This document shows, piece after piece, positions 45,102-55,024 of a stretch of 64,000 bases of DNA. This DNA is from Paraburkholderia sacchari (GTDB lineage: Bacteria > Pseudomonadota > Gammaproteobacteria > Burkholderiales > Burkholderiaceae): the NCBI RefSeq assembly GCF_000785435.2, contig NZ_JTDB02000008.1:255496-319495 (forward strand), read 5' to 3'. Under the pieces are notes generated by a model. It searched no databases, was not told the origin of the DNA, and worked only from the letters and a program-made list of their open reading frames with translations. Every line of letters begins with the position of its first letter. Positions within the stretch are counted from its first letter, which is position 1. The position numbers were made by a program, and so were the translations under genes.

Positions 45102-45503
45102 ATGAAGTACGTATTCATCTACGGCACGCTGCGCGCGGGCGAGATCAACGACATCAATCTCGCGGCGTCACGCAATGCGATCCGGCCGCCGCGTCTCGTG
45201 GGCCGTACGGCGGTGGCGGGTCACCTGTTCGACTTCGGGACGTACCCGGGGATGATTGCCGATGCGCAAGCCGAGCCGGTGATCGGCGAGGTCTACGAGG
45301 TCGACGACGCGCTGGTGGCAGTGCTCGACGATATCGAGCAGGTGTATCCGGGCGTCGACGGGCTGTTCGTGTCCCAGAAGGTGAGCGTGGAGGTGGCGGG
45401 GGAGCGGCTCGAATGCCTGTTCTATCCGGTGGTGCGCCATGCGGTGCAAGGGCGGCCGCGGATTCATGGCGGCGACTGGATCGCGCACCGCCTCGCGCGC
45501 TGA
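45102..45503 (+). CDS. gamma-glutamylcyclotransferase family protein (AIG2-like)
   Basis: This 133-residue protein has the AIG2/GGCT-like start VFIYGTLRAGEIN, the GHLFDFGTYPGM loop and EVYEVDDALVAVLDDIEQ with a conserved acidic residue (E of VIGEVYEV) proposed as the catalytic base in the family. Family members cyclise gamma-glutamyl amines or act on gamma-glutamyl dipeptides. The substrate here is unknown. It precedes a strong terminator before the convergent aceB. Confidence 0.88.
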   Translation: MKYVFIYGTLRAGEINDINLAASRNAIRPPRLVGRTAVAGHLFDFGTYPGMIADAQAEPVIGEVYEVDDALVAVLDDIEQVYPGVDGLFVSQKVSVEVAGERLECLFYPVVRHAVQGRPRIHGGDWIAHRLAR

Positions 45504-45555
45504 TCGGCGCGCAGCACGGTGTAGAAGTGCTGCTAGACGCACAAAGTAAGCGCAC

Positions 45556-45592
45556 AAAGGCCCGGCGGATTTACATCCGCCGGGCCTTTTTC
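45556..45592. terminator. bidirectional rho-independent terminator
   Basis: A stem of about 15 bp (AAAGGCCCGGCGGAT and its complement, small loop) followed by TTT lies between the convergent cyclotransferase-like gene and aceB. Confidence 0.9.
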
Positions 45593-45616
45593 ATCGATCG
45601 GTCGTCAGGATAACGA

Positions 45617-47209
45617 TTAGATCTCTTCGTACAGCGGCAGCGTCAGGAAGTCGACGAAGTTCTCCGAAGTCGACATCGCTTCGAAGATCACCGAAGCGCG
45701 CTCGTACGGCTTGGTGTTGGTGCCGATCTCGGTCTTCACTTTGGCGAGTTCTTGCGGGATCAGTTCACGCACGAGTTCGGCCGTGACCTTGCGGCCGTCT
45801 TCGAGCTTGCCCTTCGGCGAGCGGATCCACTGCCAGACTTGCGCGCGCGAGATTTCCGCGGTTGCCGCGTCTTCCATCAGGTTGTGGATCGGCACGCAGC
45901 CATTGCCCGCGAGCCATGCGCCCAGGTAGTGAATGCCGACGTTGATGTTGTTGCGCAGGCCGGCTTCGGTGATCGGCGCTTCCGGACGGAAGTCGAGCAC
46001 GTCCTTGGCCGTCACATTGACGTCGGGGCGCTGCTTGCTGAGCTGGTTGGGCTTGTCGCCGAGCACCTTCACGAACTCTTCCATCGCGATGGGCACGAGG
46101 CCCGGGTGCGCAACCCAGCCGCCGTCGTAGCCGTCGCCGGCATCGCGTGCCTTGTCCGAACGCACGCCGCCCATGGCCTTGTCGTTCGCTGCGGGGTCGT
46201 TCTTGATCGGGATCAGCGCGCTCATGCCGCCGATGGCCGGCGCGTTGCGGCGGTGGCAGGTCTTGAGCAGTTCGAGCGCGTAGGCGCGCATGAACGGCGA
46301 CGTCATCGTGATCTGCGAACGGTCGGCGAGGCAGAAGTCCTTGTCGTTCTTGAACTTCTTGATGGCCGAGAAGATGTAGTCCCAGCGGCCGGCGTTCAGG
46401 CCCGAGCTGTGCTCGCGCAGTTCATAGAGGATTTCGTCCATCTCGAACGTGGCGAGGATCGTCTCGATCAGCACCGTGGCGCGGATCGTGCCGCGCGGGA
46501 TGCCCACGGCTTCCTGCGCGGCGACGAAGATGTCGTTCCACAGGCGCGCTTCGAGATGGCTTTCCATCTTCGGCAGGTAGAAGTATGGGCCGCTACCGCG
46601 TGCAACCAGCTCCTTCGCGTTGTGGACCAGATAGAGCGCGAGATCGAAGACACCGCCCGAGACGCGCTGGCCGTCGACCGTCACGTGCTTTTCGTCGAGG
46701 TGCCAGCCGCGCGGACGCACGATCAGCGTGGCGGTCTTTTCGTTGAGCTTGTACGTCTTGCCGTTTTGTTCCAGCGAGATCGTGCGGCGCACGGCGTCTT
46801 TGAGGTTGATCTGACCGGTGATCTGATTGTCCCAGCTCGGCGCGTTCGAATCCTCGAAGTCGGACATGTAGGAGTCCGCACCGGAGTTCAGCGCGTTGAT
46901 GATCATTTTGCGCTCGACCGGGCCCGTGATTTCGACGCGGCGGCATTCGAGATCCTTCGGCAGCGGTGCGATCTTCCAGTCGCCTTCGCGGATCGACTTC
47001 GTTTCAGCGAGGAAGTCGGGGCGCTCGCCGGCGTCGAGGCGCTTGGTGCGCTCGACGCGCGCCTTGAGCAGTTCCTGACGACGCGGCTCGAATGCACGGT
47101 GCAGCTTTGCAACGAGTTCGAGCGCTTCGGGCGTGAGGATCGTTTCGAAGCCGGGCTTGATTTCAGCCGAGATCTGCATGCCTTGCGGCAGGTTCAACGT
47201 GTTCGCCAT
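45617..47209 (-). CDS. aceB: malate synthase A
   Basis: This 530-residue enzyme condenses glyoxylate with acetyl-CoA to malate in the glyoxylate bypass. Conserved blocks are DFEDSNAPSWDNQ, VRPRGWHLDEKHVTVDG, PRGTIRATVLIETILATFEM (acid-base glutamate) and GCVPIHNLMEDAATAEISR with the catalytic aspartate. It is a standard-length class A synthase. It lies 2.8 kb from aceA on the same strand but with intervening genes on both strands, so the two are separate transcription units. Confidence 0.97.
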   Translation of the reverse strand: MANTLNLPQGMQISAEIKPGFETILTPEALELVAKLHRAFEPRRQELLKARVERTKRLDAGERPDFLAETKSIREGDWKIAPLPKDLECRRVEITGPVERKMIINALNSGADSYMSDFEDSNAPSWDNQITGQINLKDAVRRTISLEQNGKTYKLNEKTATLIVRPRGWHLDEKHVTVDGQRVSGGVFDLALYLVHNAKELVARGSGPYFYLPKMESHLEARLWNDIFVAAQEAVGIPRGTIRATVLIETILATFEMDEILYELREHSSGLNAGRWDYIFSAIKKFKNDKDFCLADRSQITMTSPFMRAYALELLKTCHRRNAPAIGGMSALIPIKNDPAANDKAMGGVRSDKARDAGDGYDGGWVAHPGLVPIAMEEFVKVLGDKPNQLSKQRPDVNVTAKDVLDFRPEAPITEAGLRNNINVGIHYLGAWLAGNGCVPIHNLMEDAATAEISRAQVWQWIRSPKGKLEDGRKVTAELVRELIPQELAKVKTEIGTNTKPYERASVIFEAMSTSENFVDFLTLPLYEEI

Positions 47210-47271
47210 GATTGCTTGCTCCTTGGTCGGTCAGACTTTGAATGCGGTGGTTGTTGTAATGACTGTGCCCA

Positions 47272-48051
47272 TCAGGACGACTTCGTCACGCGCCCGGGCT
47301 GGGGCGCGGGGCGGCTTCGCTCGGCAGGCACAGCGGTTTCGAGAAAGGCGGCGAGTTCTGCCATGCCGCCGCCGGTGCCGTGCGGCGGCACACCGAGTTC
47401 TTCGGCGGGCAGTCGCTGGCGGTTGATCCAGAATGTGGTGTAGCCGAACCAGGCGGCGCCGGCTGCGTCCCAGCCGTTCGACGACACGAACACCATGTCG
47501 CGCGGCGCGGCGTCGAACGCGGTGGCACCAAGCGCATAGGCGGCCGCGGCCGGTTTATAGGCGCGCACGGCGTCGACTGAGAGCACGTGGTCGAACAGGC
47601 CGGTCATTCCGGCGCTTTTCACCGCGATGTCGAGCATCTGCGGATTGCCGTTCGAGAGGATGGCGAGGCCCATGCGCGTGCCGTCCGCAGCCGGCGCACG
47701 CAGGCGGCGCAGCACGGGCAGCACGTCGGGGAAGGCCGAGAGGCAGGCGTATTCGTCCATCAGCCGCTTTTCGCCCGCGCCGGAAAGCGGAAGGTTCAGG
47801 CGGCGCGCCGCGTAGCGCAGCGCGTCGAGCGTGATATCCCAGAAGGGGCGGTAGCGCGTGCCAGCGGGGTCCGAGAGCGTGCGCAACTGCGTGTATTCGA
47901 TCTGCTTCAGGCGCCAGAGCTGCGAGAGCGCGTCGCCGTGACCGGGAAACATCTGCTCGGCTGCGGCAACGACCGAGTGCACGTCGAAGAGCGTGCCATA
48001 TGCGTCGAAGATCACAGCCTTGGGGAATCGTGGTGTCGTTGTGGCCGACAT
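47272..48051 (-). CDS. haloacid dehalogenase, type II (HAD superfamily)
   Basis: This 259-residue HAD hydrolase has the nucleophile motif FDAYGTLFDVHSVV (D15-x-Y-G-T), the second motif LSNGNPQMLD, the third-motif lysine in AYKPAAAAYALG and FVSSNGWDAAGAAWFGY, which together fit the type II L-2-haloacid dehalogenase group. The start MSATTTPRFPK follows GGAG. ATG 48069 (MMECKAMSATT) is an alternative. It is divergent from the LysR gene, with 168 bp between starts, a typical regulator-target pair. Confidence 0.9.
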   Translation of the reverse strand: MSATTTPRFPKAVIFDAYGTLFDVHSVVAAAEQMFPGHGDALSQLWRLKQIEYTQLRTLSDPAGTRYRPFWDITLDALRYAARRLNLPLSGAGEKRLMDEYACLSAFPDVLPVLRRLRAPAADGTRMGLAILSNGNPQMLDIAVKSAGMTGLFDHVLSVDAVRAYKPAAAAYALGATAFDAAPRDMVFVSSNGWDAAGAAWFGYTTFWINRQRLPAEELGVPPHGTGGGMAELAAFLETAVPAERSRPAPQPGRVTKSS

Positions 48052-48219
48052 AGCCTTGCACTCCATCATCAGAGGTCGGAACGAATTGTATTCATTGTCA
48101 TGGGTACTGAAAAAGACGGGATTGATCACTTGATCTTTTACTTTTACCCACCTAATCTGACGCTCTAGAGGATTTTTTCTATCAAGGCTGTTGCGTAATT
48201 CCGTTTTCCTGGTTTTCCG

Positions 48220-49131
48220 ATGGATCGCTTCAAACAAATCGAAACCTTCGCCAACGTCGCGGCGAAGGGCAGTCTTTCCGCAGCGGCGCAGGCCGAAGGC
48301 GTCGCGCCCGCCATCATCGGACGGCGCATCGACGCGCTCGAAGAGCGGCTCGGCGTGAAGCTGTTCGTGCGCACCACGCGCCGCATTACGCTGACGTTCG
48401 AGGGCTCCGCGTTCCTCGAAGACTGTCAGCGCATCATTCACGACATGCAGAATGCGGAGGCCAGCGTTTCCGCGGGCGGCGTGAAGGCGAGCGGGCACCT
48501 GCGCGTGTCCGCGCCGGCGGGCTTCGGCAGGCGGCACGTCGCGCCGCTCGTGCCCGATTTCACGTCCGCGCACCCCGACGTGACAACCACGCTCGACCTC
48601 TCGGACCGGCTCGTCGACCTCGTCAACGAGGGCTTCGATTGCGCGGTGCGGCTGGGCGAACTGCCCGATTCGTCGCTCGTTTCGCTCAAGCTCGGCGAAA
48701 ACCGGCGCGTTTGCGTGGCGTCGCCCGCGTACCTGTCGCGGCGCGGCGCGCCCGAGACGCTGGCCGATCTCGCGCGCCACAACTGTCTCGCGCTCGGCGC
48801 GAGCAGCGCGAACCAGCAGCGCGGCTGGACTTTTCAGCAAGACGACAAAGTGGTGTCGATTCGCGTCTCCGGCACGATGGAATGCTCGGACGGCGCAGTG
48901 CTGCACGAATGGTGTCTCGAAGGCTACGGCCTCGCGTGGCGCTCGTGGTGGGAAGTCGGTGAGGATATCGCGGCAGGCCGGCTCGCGAGCGTGCTCGACG
49001 CGTATGCCGCGCCGCCCATCGGCATACACGCCGTGTTTCCTCAGCGCCGGCACTTGCCGTTGCGCGTGCGCCTCTTTCTCGACTTTCTCAAGCATACCTA
49101 CGGTCAGCCGGGTTACTGGGGCCAGGATTGA
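48220..49131 (+). CDS. LysR-family transcriptional regulator
   Basis: This 303-residue LTTR has the N-terminal winged helix-turn-helix (FANVAAKGSLSAAAQAEGVAPAIIGRRIDALEERLG) and a C-terminal substrate-binding domain. It is preceded by an AT-rich intergenic stretch shared with the divergent dehalogenase gene, so it may control it. The inducer is unknown; positional evidence only. Confidence 0.92.
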   Translation: MDRFKQIETFANVAAKGSLSAAAQAEGVAPAIIGRRIDALEERLGVKLFVRTTRRITLTFEGSAFLEDCQRIIHDMQNAEASVSAGGVKASGHLRVSAPAGFGRRHVAPLVPDFTSAHPDVTTTLDLSDRLVDLVNEGFDCAVRLGELPDSSLVSLKLGENRRVCVASPAYLSRRGAPETLADLARHNCLALGASSANQQRGWTFQQDDKVVSIRVSGTMECSDGAVLHEWCLEGYGLAWRSWWEVGEDIAAGRLASVLDAYAAPPIGIHAVFPQRRHLPLRVRLFLDFLKHTYGQPGYWGQD

Positions 49132-49342
49132 GCCCCGGTGGTTCGTGTTTCCGCCTCGGCGTTCGGGGCAGTTCGGGGCAGTGCATCCGCGTTTCCGATA
49201 TGCGGAGATGCCCGCATGCACGCCGTGCGCTGTTTATTGGCGCACTACAATCGATCTGAGGGCGTAGCGGGGCGCCGTGCGAGGGCCAAGGCGCGGTTCG
49301 CGAGGCCCCGGATGCAGTGAGCACGGGAACACGGAGGGCGCC

Positions 49343-49777
49343 ATGTTCAAGCACATCCTCGTTCCGACCGATGGCACCGACCTGTCGAAAAAGGCGATTG
49401 ACGGCGCGATCGATCTCGCGCGGACGGTGGGCGCCCGCGTTACGGCCTACGCATGTCTGCCGCAATATCCATACTCGCCTTACGCCGATGTCGTGATCGA
49501 GCTGCCCGGCGACTTCCAGACCCGCAGCGAGCGCGAGGCGCGCCTCCATCTGCAGGAAGTGGAGGAGGCGGCGCATAGCGTGGGCGTCACCTGCGACTCC
49601 TGCACCAGCGTGCATCCTGCGCCTTATCTCGGCATCATCGAAGCCGCCGAAAACTGCGGCTGCGACGTGATATTCATGGCGTCGCACGGGCGTCGCGGTC
49701 TGGGCAGCCTGTTGATCGGCAGCGAGACGCAGCGCGTGCTCACGCATACGAAGATTCCGGTGATCGTCTACCGATAG
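49343..49777 (+). CDS. universal stress protein A family
   Basis: This 144-residue UspA-like protein starts at ATG 49343 after GGAGGGCG. It has the nucleotide-binding loop HILVPTDGTDLSKKAI and the C-terminal GxxG-type ATP motif MASHGRRGLGSLLIGSETQRVLTHTKIPVIV. USPs accumulate under stress and often bind ATP. It lies between the LysR gene and aceA, on the opposite strand to aceA. Confidence 0.92.
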   Translation: MFKHILVPTDGTDLSKKAIDGAIDLARTVGARVTAYACLPQYPYSPYADVVIELPGDFQTRSEREARLHLQEVEEAAHSVGVTCDSCTSVHPAPYLGIIEAAENCGCDVIFMASHGRRGLGSLLIGSETQRVLTHTKIPVIVYR

Positions 49778-49792
49778 CGCGTAGCCGCAGTT

Positions 49793-49827
49793 GGCGCATG
49801 GACATGCACGGCCGATGTCCATGCGCC
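49793..49827. other. perfect 13-bp stem-loop in the usp-aceA gap
   Basis: GGCGCATGGACAT and ATGTCCATGCGCC pair perfectly around a nine-base loop. Only TTCC follows, so it is a strong transcript-end hairpin without a good T tract. It may end the stress-protein transcript. Confidence 0.5.
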
Positions 49828-49935
49828 TTCCGTGGCTTGCTTCACTACACCTGGCGCGGGTGCGGCGGTGGCGGCGTCCGGCAGGCCCCGCCAAGGACTT
49901 GCGAACCGGCTGCCGCGCCGTGCGTCCGGCGCCAG

Positions 49936-49962
49936 AAAAGAGCAGGGGGCGCGCCCCCTGCG
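49936..49962 (-). terminator. rho-independent terminator after aceA
   Basis: GCAGGGGG and CCCCCTGC pair around CGCG (a perfect 20-bp palindrome) and, read on the minus strand, CTCTTTTCT follows. It lies about 10 bp past the aceA stop. Confidence 0.75.
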
Positions 49963-49969
49963 GGCGGTC

Positions 49970-51277
<1,308 letters not shown>

Positions 51278-51337
51278 GATGGGCTCCTTCGTTTACCTGG
51301 AAATAAACCAGTGATCGGAACTGCTGAACCGCTTGGT

Positions 51338-51379
51338 TTCGCGAAGGGTGTTTCATTTCGCGAACTCTTATATAAGAGT
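51338..51379 (-). promoter_or_regulatory. clustered palindromes upstream of aceA (candidate operators)
   Basis: Two TTCGCGAA palindromes (51338-51345 and 51357-51364) are 19 bp apart centre to centre. The second touches the perfect 16-bp palindrome ACTCTTATATAAGAGT (51364-51379). All lie 61-102 bp upstream of the aceA start codon. Sites with this symmetry usually bind dimeric repressors or activators; the protein is not identifiable from this sequence. Confidence 0.6.
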
Positions 51380-51540
51380 CTAGGCAAATCGATCGCCCCG
51401 CAACAGGCAGGAGAAAGAGATTTTTCGTAAATTTTAATTCAATAAATTCAATGTGTTACGGTGTTTATTTTGCGATAAGAAACGGAATTTTCCATCTTGC
51501 AACGAACCTATTTGTGCCCCGCAACACGATTTTTTACGAA

Positions 51541-51558
51541 GCAAAAAAATTTTTTGCA
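51541..51558. repeat. AT-rich palindrome GCAAAAAAATTTTTTGC
   Basis: A near-perfect 17-bp palindrome sits between rhlE and aceA. Its function is unknown; it could be DNA-bending or a regulator site. Confidence 0.4.
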
Positions 51559-51580
51559 TCGTGAAATTTTGAGCGCGGAC

Positions 51581-51608
51581 AAAAAAAGACCGGTGACGAG
51601 CACCGGTC
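51581..51608 (-). terminator. rho-independent terminator after rhlE
   Basis: Read on the minus strand, GACCGGTG and CACCGGTC pair around ACGAG and TTTTTTT follows. Confidence 0.85.
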
Positions 51609-51660
51609 CTTTCAACATCAATGGGCGGGCGGACATTGCCATCCGTCCCCGCACGCTGAT

Positions 51661-53400
51661 TTAGCTGTCGCGACGTGCGCCGCGCGGGCCGTCGTTGCGG
51701 CGCGCGCCGTAGCCTTCACGCGAACGGCCATAGCCGTCGCCGCGCGGCTGGCCGTAGCCGCCGCGGTTATTGCCTTCGCCGCGCGAGGCGCCATAGCCGC
51801 CTTCACGCTGACCATAGCCGCCACGCGAGCCTTCCGAACGGTTGCCCCAGCTATTGCCGTTGCGCTCGCCGTTGGACGAACGCTCGCCAAAGCTGCGCTC
51901 GCCTTGCGGACGGTCGCCGTAGCTGCGCTCGCCGCCACGGTTGCCGCCGTAATTGCCATAGCCACCCGGCTTGCCGCTGCCATTGCCGAAGCGACGGCCA
52001 CCGCCATTGCCGCCGCCCGGACGGCCACGGCCGCCAAAGCCGCGGTTCGAGGGCGGCGCCTTGCGCGGCTCGAAGCCTTCGATCACGTTGACCGGCAGCG
52101 GTGCGCGCACGAAGCGCTCGATGCGCTTGAGGGCACCTTGCTCGGCGTGATGCACGAGGCTCACTGCGATGCCCGAGCGGCCCGCGCGGCCCGTGCGGCC
52201 GATGCGGTGCACGTAGTCTTCGGCGAACTTCGGCAGGTCGTAGTTGAACACGTGCGTGATGCCGGGGATGTCGATGCCGCGCGCCGCGACGTCGGTGGCG
52301 ACGAGCACGCGCACGCGGCGCTCGCGCAGTGCGCGGATCGTGCGGTTGCGCGCGCCTTGCGGCAGGTCGCCGTGCAGTGCGGCGGTTTCGAAGCCGGCGT
52401 CGGCGAGCTTGCCCGCGAGCTGGTCCGCATCCATCTTGGTCGCCGTGAACACGACGGCCTGGTCGAGGCTCTCGTCGCGCAGCAGGTGATCGAGCAGGCG
52501 GTCCTTGTGATCGCGGTCGTCCACATAGTGAACGGTTTGCGCGATGTTCGAGTTCGCTTCGACCTTGCGCACGATCTCGATGCGCTCGGGGTCCTTGAGC
52601 AGGCGGCCCGTGATCGACGCGATCTTGCCGTCGAGCGTGGCCGAGAACAGCATCGTCTGGCGCGACTCGGGCGTGGCCGCGACGATCGTGTCGATGTCGT
52701 CAATGAAGCCCATATCGAGCATGCGGTCGGCTTCGTCGAGCACGAGCATCTTCAGCTCAGACAGGTCGATGCGGCCGCGTTCGAGGTGGTCGAGCAGGCG
52801 GCCCGGCGTCGCCACGAGAATCTCGGGGTTCTTCGCGAGCAGCATGAGCTGCTGGCCGTAGGCCACGCCGCCCAGAATGCTGACGGTGCGCAGGCGGCGC
52901 AGATGCTGGCCGTAGGTCGACGCAGCCGTGGTCACCTGCATGGCGAGTTCACGCGTGGGCGTGAGCACGAGCAGGCCGGGGCGCGCGACCGGTTGCGGAC
53001 GGCGCTGGCGGCGGTCGCCCTGGCCTTGCTGGCCGGGTTGACCTTGCGGACGCGGCTCGCGCGGTTGAGCGGCCTGGGCCTTTTGCAGCTGCGCGAAGCG
53101 TTCGATCGCGGGCAGCATGAAGGCAGCGGTCTTGCCCGAGCCGGTCGGGCTGGAGACCAGCAGGTCGCGGCCCGCGATGGCGGCAGGAATGGCGCGTTCC
53201 TGCACGGGCGTCGGGGCCTTGTAGCCCGCCGCGGTCAGCGCGGAGACGATCTCCGGCGACAGACCGAGCGATGCGAACGTCGGGCCTGCGGGCGTGTCGT
53301 CGGCCTGCACGGCGGCTTCAGGAGCAGCGGTGGCGGCGTCGAGACCGAGGGCGTCGTTGGCAATCGCGTCGAGGGGGCTTTGGGTATTGCTCGAAGTCAT
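51661..53400 (-). CDS. rhlE: DEAD-box RNA helicase RhlE-like
   Basis: This 579-residue helicase has the Q motif region (FASLGLSPEIVSALTAAGY), Walker A SPTGSGKT, DEAD box (VLDEADRMLDMGF), SAT and HRIGRTGRAGR, in order. The last 110 residues are a Gly/Arg/Tyr-rich RGG-like tail. Such helicases remodel RNA in ribosome assembly or mRNA decay. ATG 53400 (MTSSNTQSPLDA) is taken as the start because the longer upstream frame has no helicase sequence. Between Walker A and motif Ia there is a Gln/Arg-rich insert. Confidence 0.94.
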   Translation of the reverse strand: MTSSNTQSPLDAIANDALGLDAATAAPEAAVQADDTPAGPTFASLGLSPEIVSALTAAGYKAPTPVQERAIPAAIAGRDLLVSSPTGSGKTAAFMLPAIERFAQLQKAQAAQPREPRPQGQPGQQGQGDRRQRRPQPVARPGLLVLTPTRELAMQVTTAASTYGQHLRRLRTVSILGGVAYGQQLMLLAKNPEILVATPGRLLDHLERGRIDLSELKMLVLDEADRMLDMGFIDDIDTIVAATPESRQTMLFSATLDGKIASITGRLLKDPERIEIVRKVEANSNIAQTVHYVDDRDHKDRLLDHLLRDESLDQAVVFTATKMDADQLAGKLADAGFETAALHGDLPQGARNRTIRALRERRVRVLVATDVAARGIDIPGITHVFNYDLPKFAEDYVHRIGRTGRAGRSGIAVSLVHHAEQGALKRIERFVRAPLPVNVIEGFEPRKAPPSNRGFGGRGRPGGGNGGGRRFGNGSGKPGGYGNYGGNRGGERSYGDRPQGERSFGERSSNGERNGNSWGNRSEGSRGGYGQREGGYGASRGEGNNRGGYGQPRGDGYGRSREGYGARRNDGPRGARRDS

Positions 53401-53791
53401 GAAAATCCTTGGTACACAGGAAATAGAACGTCGGCGCCAATCGGCATACCCAAGTCGTCTGAATTTGCGAGCAAATCGAAAAACGGGGGCAATCCGCACC
53501 GCACAAGGGCGAAGGACGGATTTTCGTTAGAAGCTGTTTTGGGTGCGGCTTAGCCGGGATTGGCCAACCGCCAGCCTGATATTGACGGCCCGAAAACTGG
53601 GCCATGGCAGGGGGGACAGGTTCTAAACTGGATTGGAGCTTAACGCTACGGGGCGTATTGCTGATCGCAAAGGCGACCGGAGCGCAACGCAGCGCGTATT
53701 GTATCTCTTTTTGTTGCAGTGCGCCAGCAATCGTTTCGTCCGTGTTGAGGCGATGCCGCTCGCCGGCGCATGGTGTTGCTTCTGGTTCCTT
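53401..53791. other. intergenic region between rhlE and the acyl-CoA-binding gene
   Basis: About 390 bp upstream of rhlE. Reading frames through it have no family resemblance, and I see no clear promoter or terminator. Confidence 0.5.
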
Positions 53792-54061
53792 CTAGTTCGC
53801 GGCGCCGCCCTTGAGCGATTCGACGACCTCGACGTACTGCGCCTTCGCGGCATCCTGCGCGGTGCCTTGCAGCGCAGCCCACGCCTCGTACTTGTACTTG
53901 CCGACGATATCGGTGAATCCAGGCTTGTCGCCGTGCACGTCGCCTTCGGTGGCCTGCTTGAAGAGCGCGTACAGGCGCAGCAGCGTCAGGTTGCCCGGGC
54001 GCTCCGGCAGCTTTTGCACGTCTTGCTGGGCCTGCTCGAATTGGGCATTCACATCGCTCAT
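53792..54061 (-). CDS. acyl-CoA-binding protein (ACBP)
   Basis: This 89-residue protein has the four-helix ACBP fold pattern: FEQAQQDVQKLPERPGN, LLRLYALFKQATEGDV, KYKYEAWAALQGTAQDAAK. Such proteins carry long-chain acyl-CoA in the cytoplasm. The conserved YKYEAW and acidic end are present. Bacterial ACBPs of this size occur in Burkholderiales. ATG 54061 is the start. Confidence 0.94.
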   Translation of the reverse strand: MSDVNAQFEQAQQDVQKLPERPGNLTLLRLYALFKQATEGDVHGDKPGFTDIVGKYKYEAWAALQGTAQDAAKAQYVEVVESLKGGAAN

Positions 54062-54223
54062 TGTTTTTCCTCCACTGGATGATCGGAACAGCCCGGCGAT
54101 GGTAGCAGCGCCGTCCGCCAAGGGGCTGGAACCATTCCTCCATTCTATGGAGGCGAAGGGCCGGGACGCATGGGCCATGCCTGGTCGGCGACTGCACGAA
54201 GGCGGCGCATTACAATAGCGCTC

Positions 54224-55024
54224 ATGACTGAAACCGTGTTGCTTGCCCTCGATACCTCGACCGAATACTGCTCGGTCGCATTGCTTCGCGCCGCCGCGTC
54301 CGCTGGCGGCGCATCCGGATCCGCCAGCGAGGCGCCGCCCGAGCCGCGCGTCTGGACCCGCCATGAAGCCACCGGCGCTGTCTCCAGCACGCGCCTCTTG
54401 CCGGCCATCGGCGAACTGCTGGCGGAAGCGGGGCTCGCGCTGGCCGACTGCGATGCGATTGCGTTCGGCGCGGGCCCGGGCTCGTTTACCGGCCTGCGCA
54501 CCGCCACGGGCGTCGCCCAGGGCCTGGCGTTCGGCCTCGACATTCCCGTGGTGCCCGTGAGCACGCTGCTCATTTGCGCCGAAAGCGCGCGCATGCGCGA
54601 TCCGGCGGCAACACGCGTGCTCGCGGCGCTCGACGCGCGCATGGACGAAGCGTACTGGGCCGATTACGTATGGGACGCTGCCGCGAACGACTGGCGCACG
54701 CTGCGCCCGGCGTCGCTCGATGCGCCCGAGGCCATCGCCGCGCCCGACGAACCGTTCACGCTCGCGGGCAATGCGGCGGTGGCATTCGGTGCGCGCCTCG
54801 TCGCGTCGAAGAGCGCGCGCACCATCGACGCTGAAGCCCTGCCGCACGCGCTGCCGCTCGCGCACGCCGCGCTGCGCGCATTGCGCGCGGGCCGCACGCG
54901 TCGTGCCGACGAGGCCGCGCCCGAATACGTGCGCAACAAGGTCGCGCAGACCACGGCCGAGCGCATGGCGGCCAAGGCGGCGCAGGGTGGGGTGCAGAAT
55001 AGTGGCGGTGAGGGGGAGCGATGA
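54224..55024 (+). CDS. tsaB: tRNA threonylcarbamoyladenosine biosynthesis protein TsaB
   Basis: This 266-residue actin-like fold protein helps the TsaD/TsaE complex make t6A37 on ANN-decoding tRNAs. Its signatures are VLLALDTSTEYCSVALL, the GPGSFTGLRTATGVAQGLAFGLDIP loop and VLAALDARMDEAYWA. ATG 54224 is chosen over a longer upstream frame; TTACAATAG just upstream is -10-like. Its stop overlaps rimI, so it heads the run tsaB-rimI-udg-DUF1853. Confidence 0.93.
   Translation: MTETVLLALDTSTEYCSVALLRAAASAGGASGSASEAPPEPRVWTRHEATGAVSSTRLLPAIGELLAEAGLALADCDAIAFGAGPGSFTGLRTATGVAQGLAFGLDIPVVPVSTLLICAESARMRDPAATRVLAALDARMDEAYWADYVWDAAANDWRTLRPASLDAPEAIAAPDEPFTLAGNAAVAFGARLVASKSARTIDAEALPHALPLAHAALRALRAGRTRRADEAAPEYVRNKVAQTTAERMAAKAAQGGVQNSGGEGER

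Larger units (their letters stand above)
51278..51580. other. AT-rich region upstream of aceA
   Basis: This region contains the aceA promoter and no gene. It includes the operator-like palindromes at 51338-51379 and the AT-rich palindrome at 51541-51558. The remainder shows no coding pattern. Confidence 0.6.
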
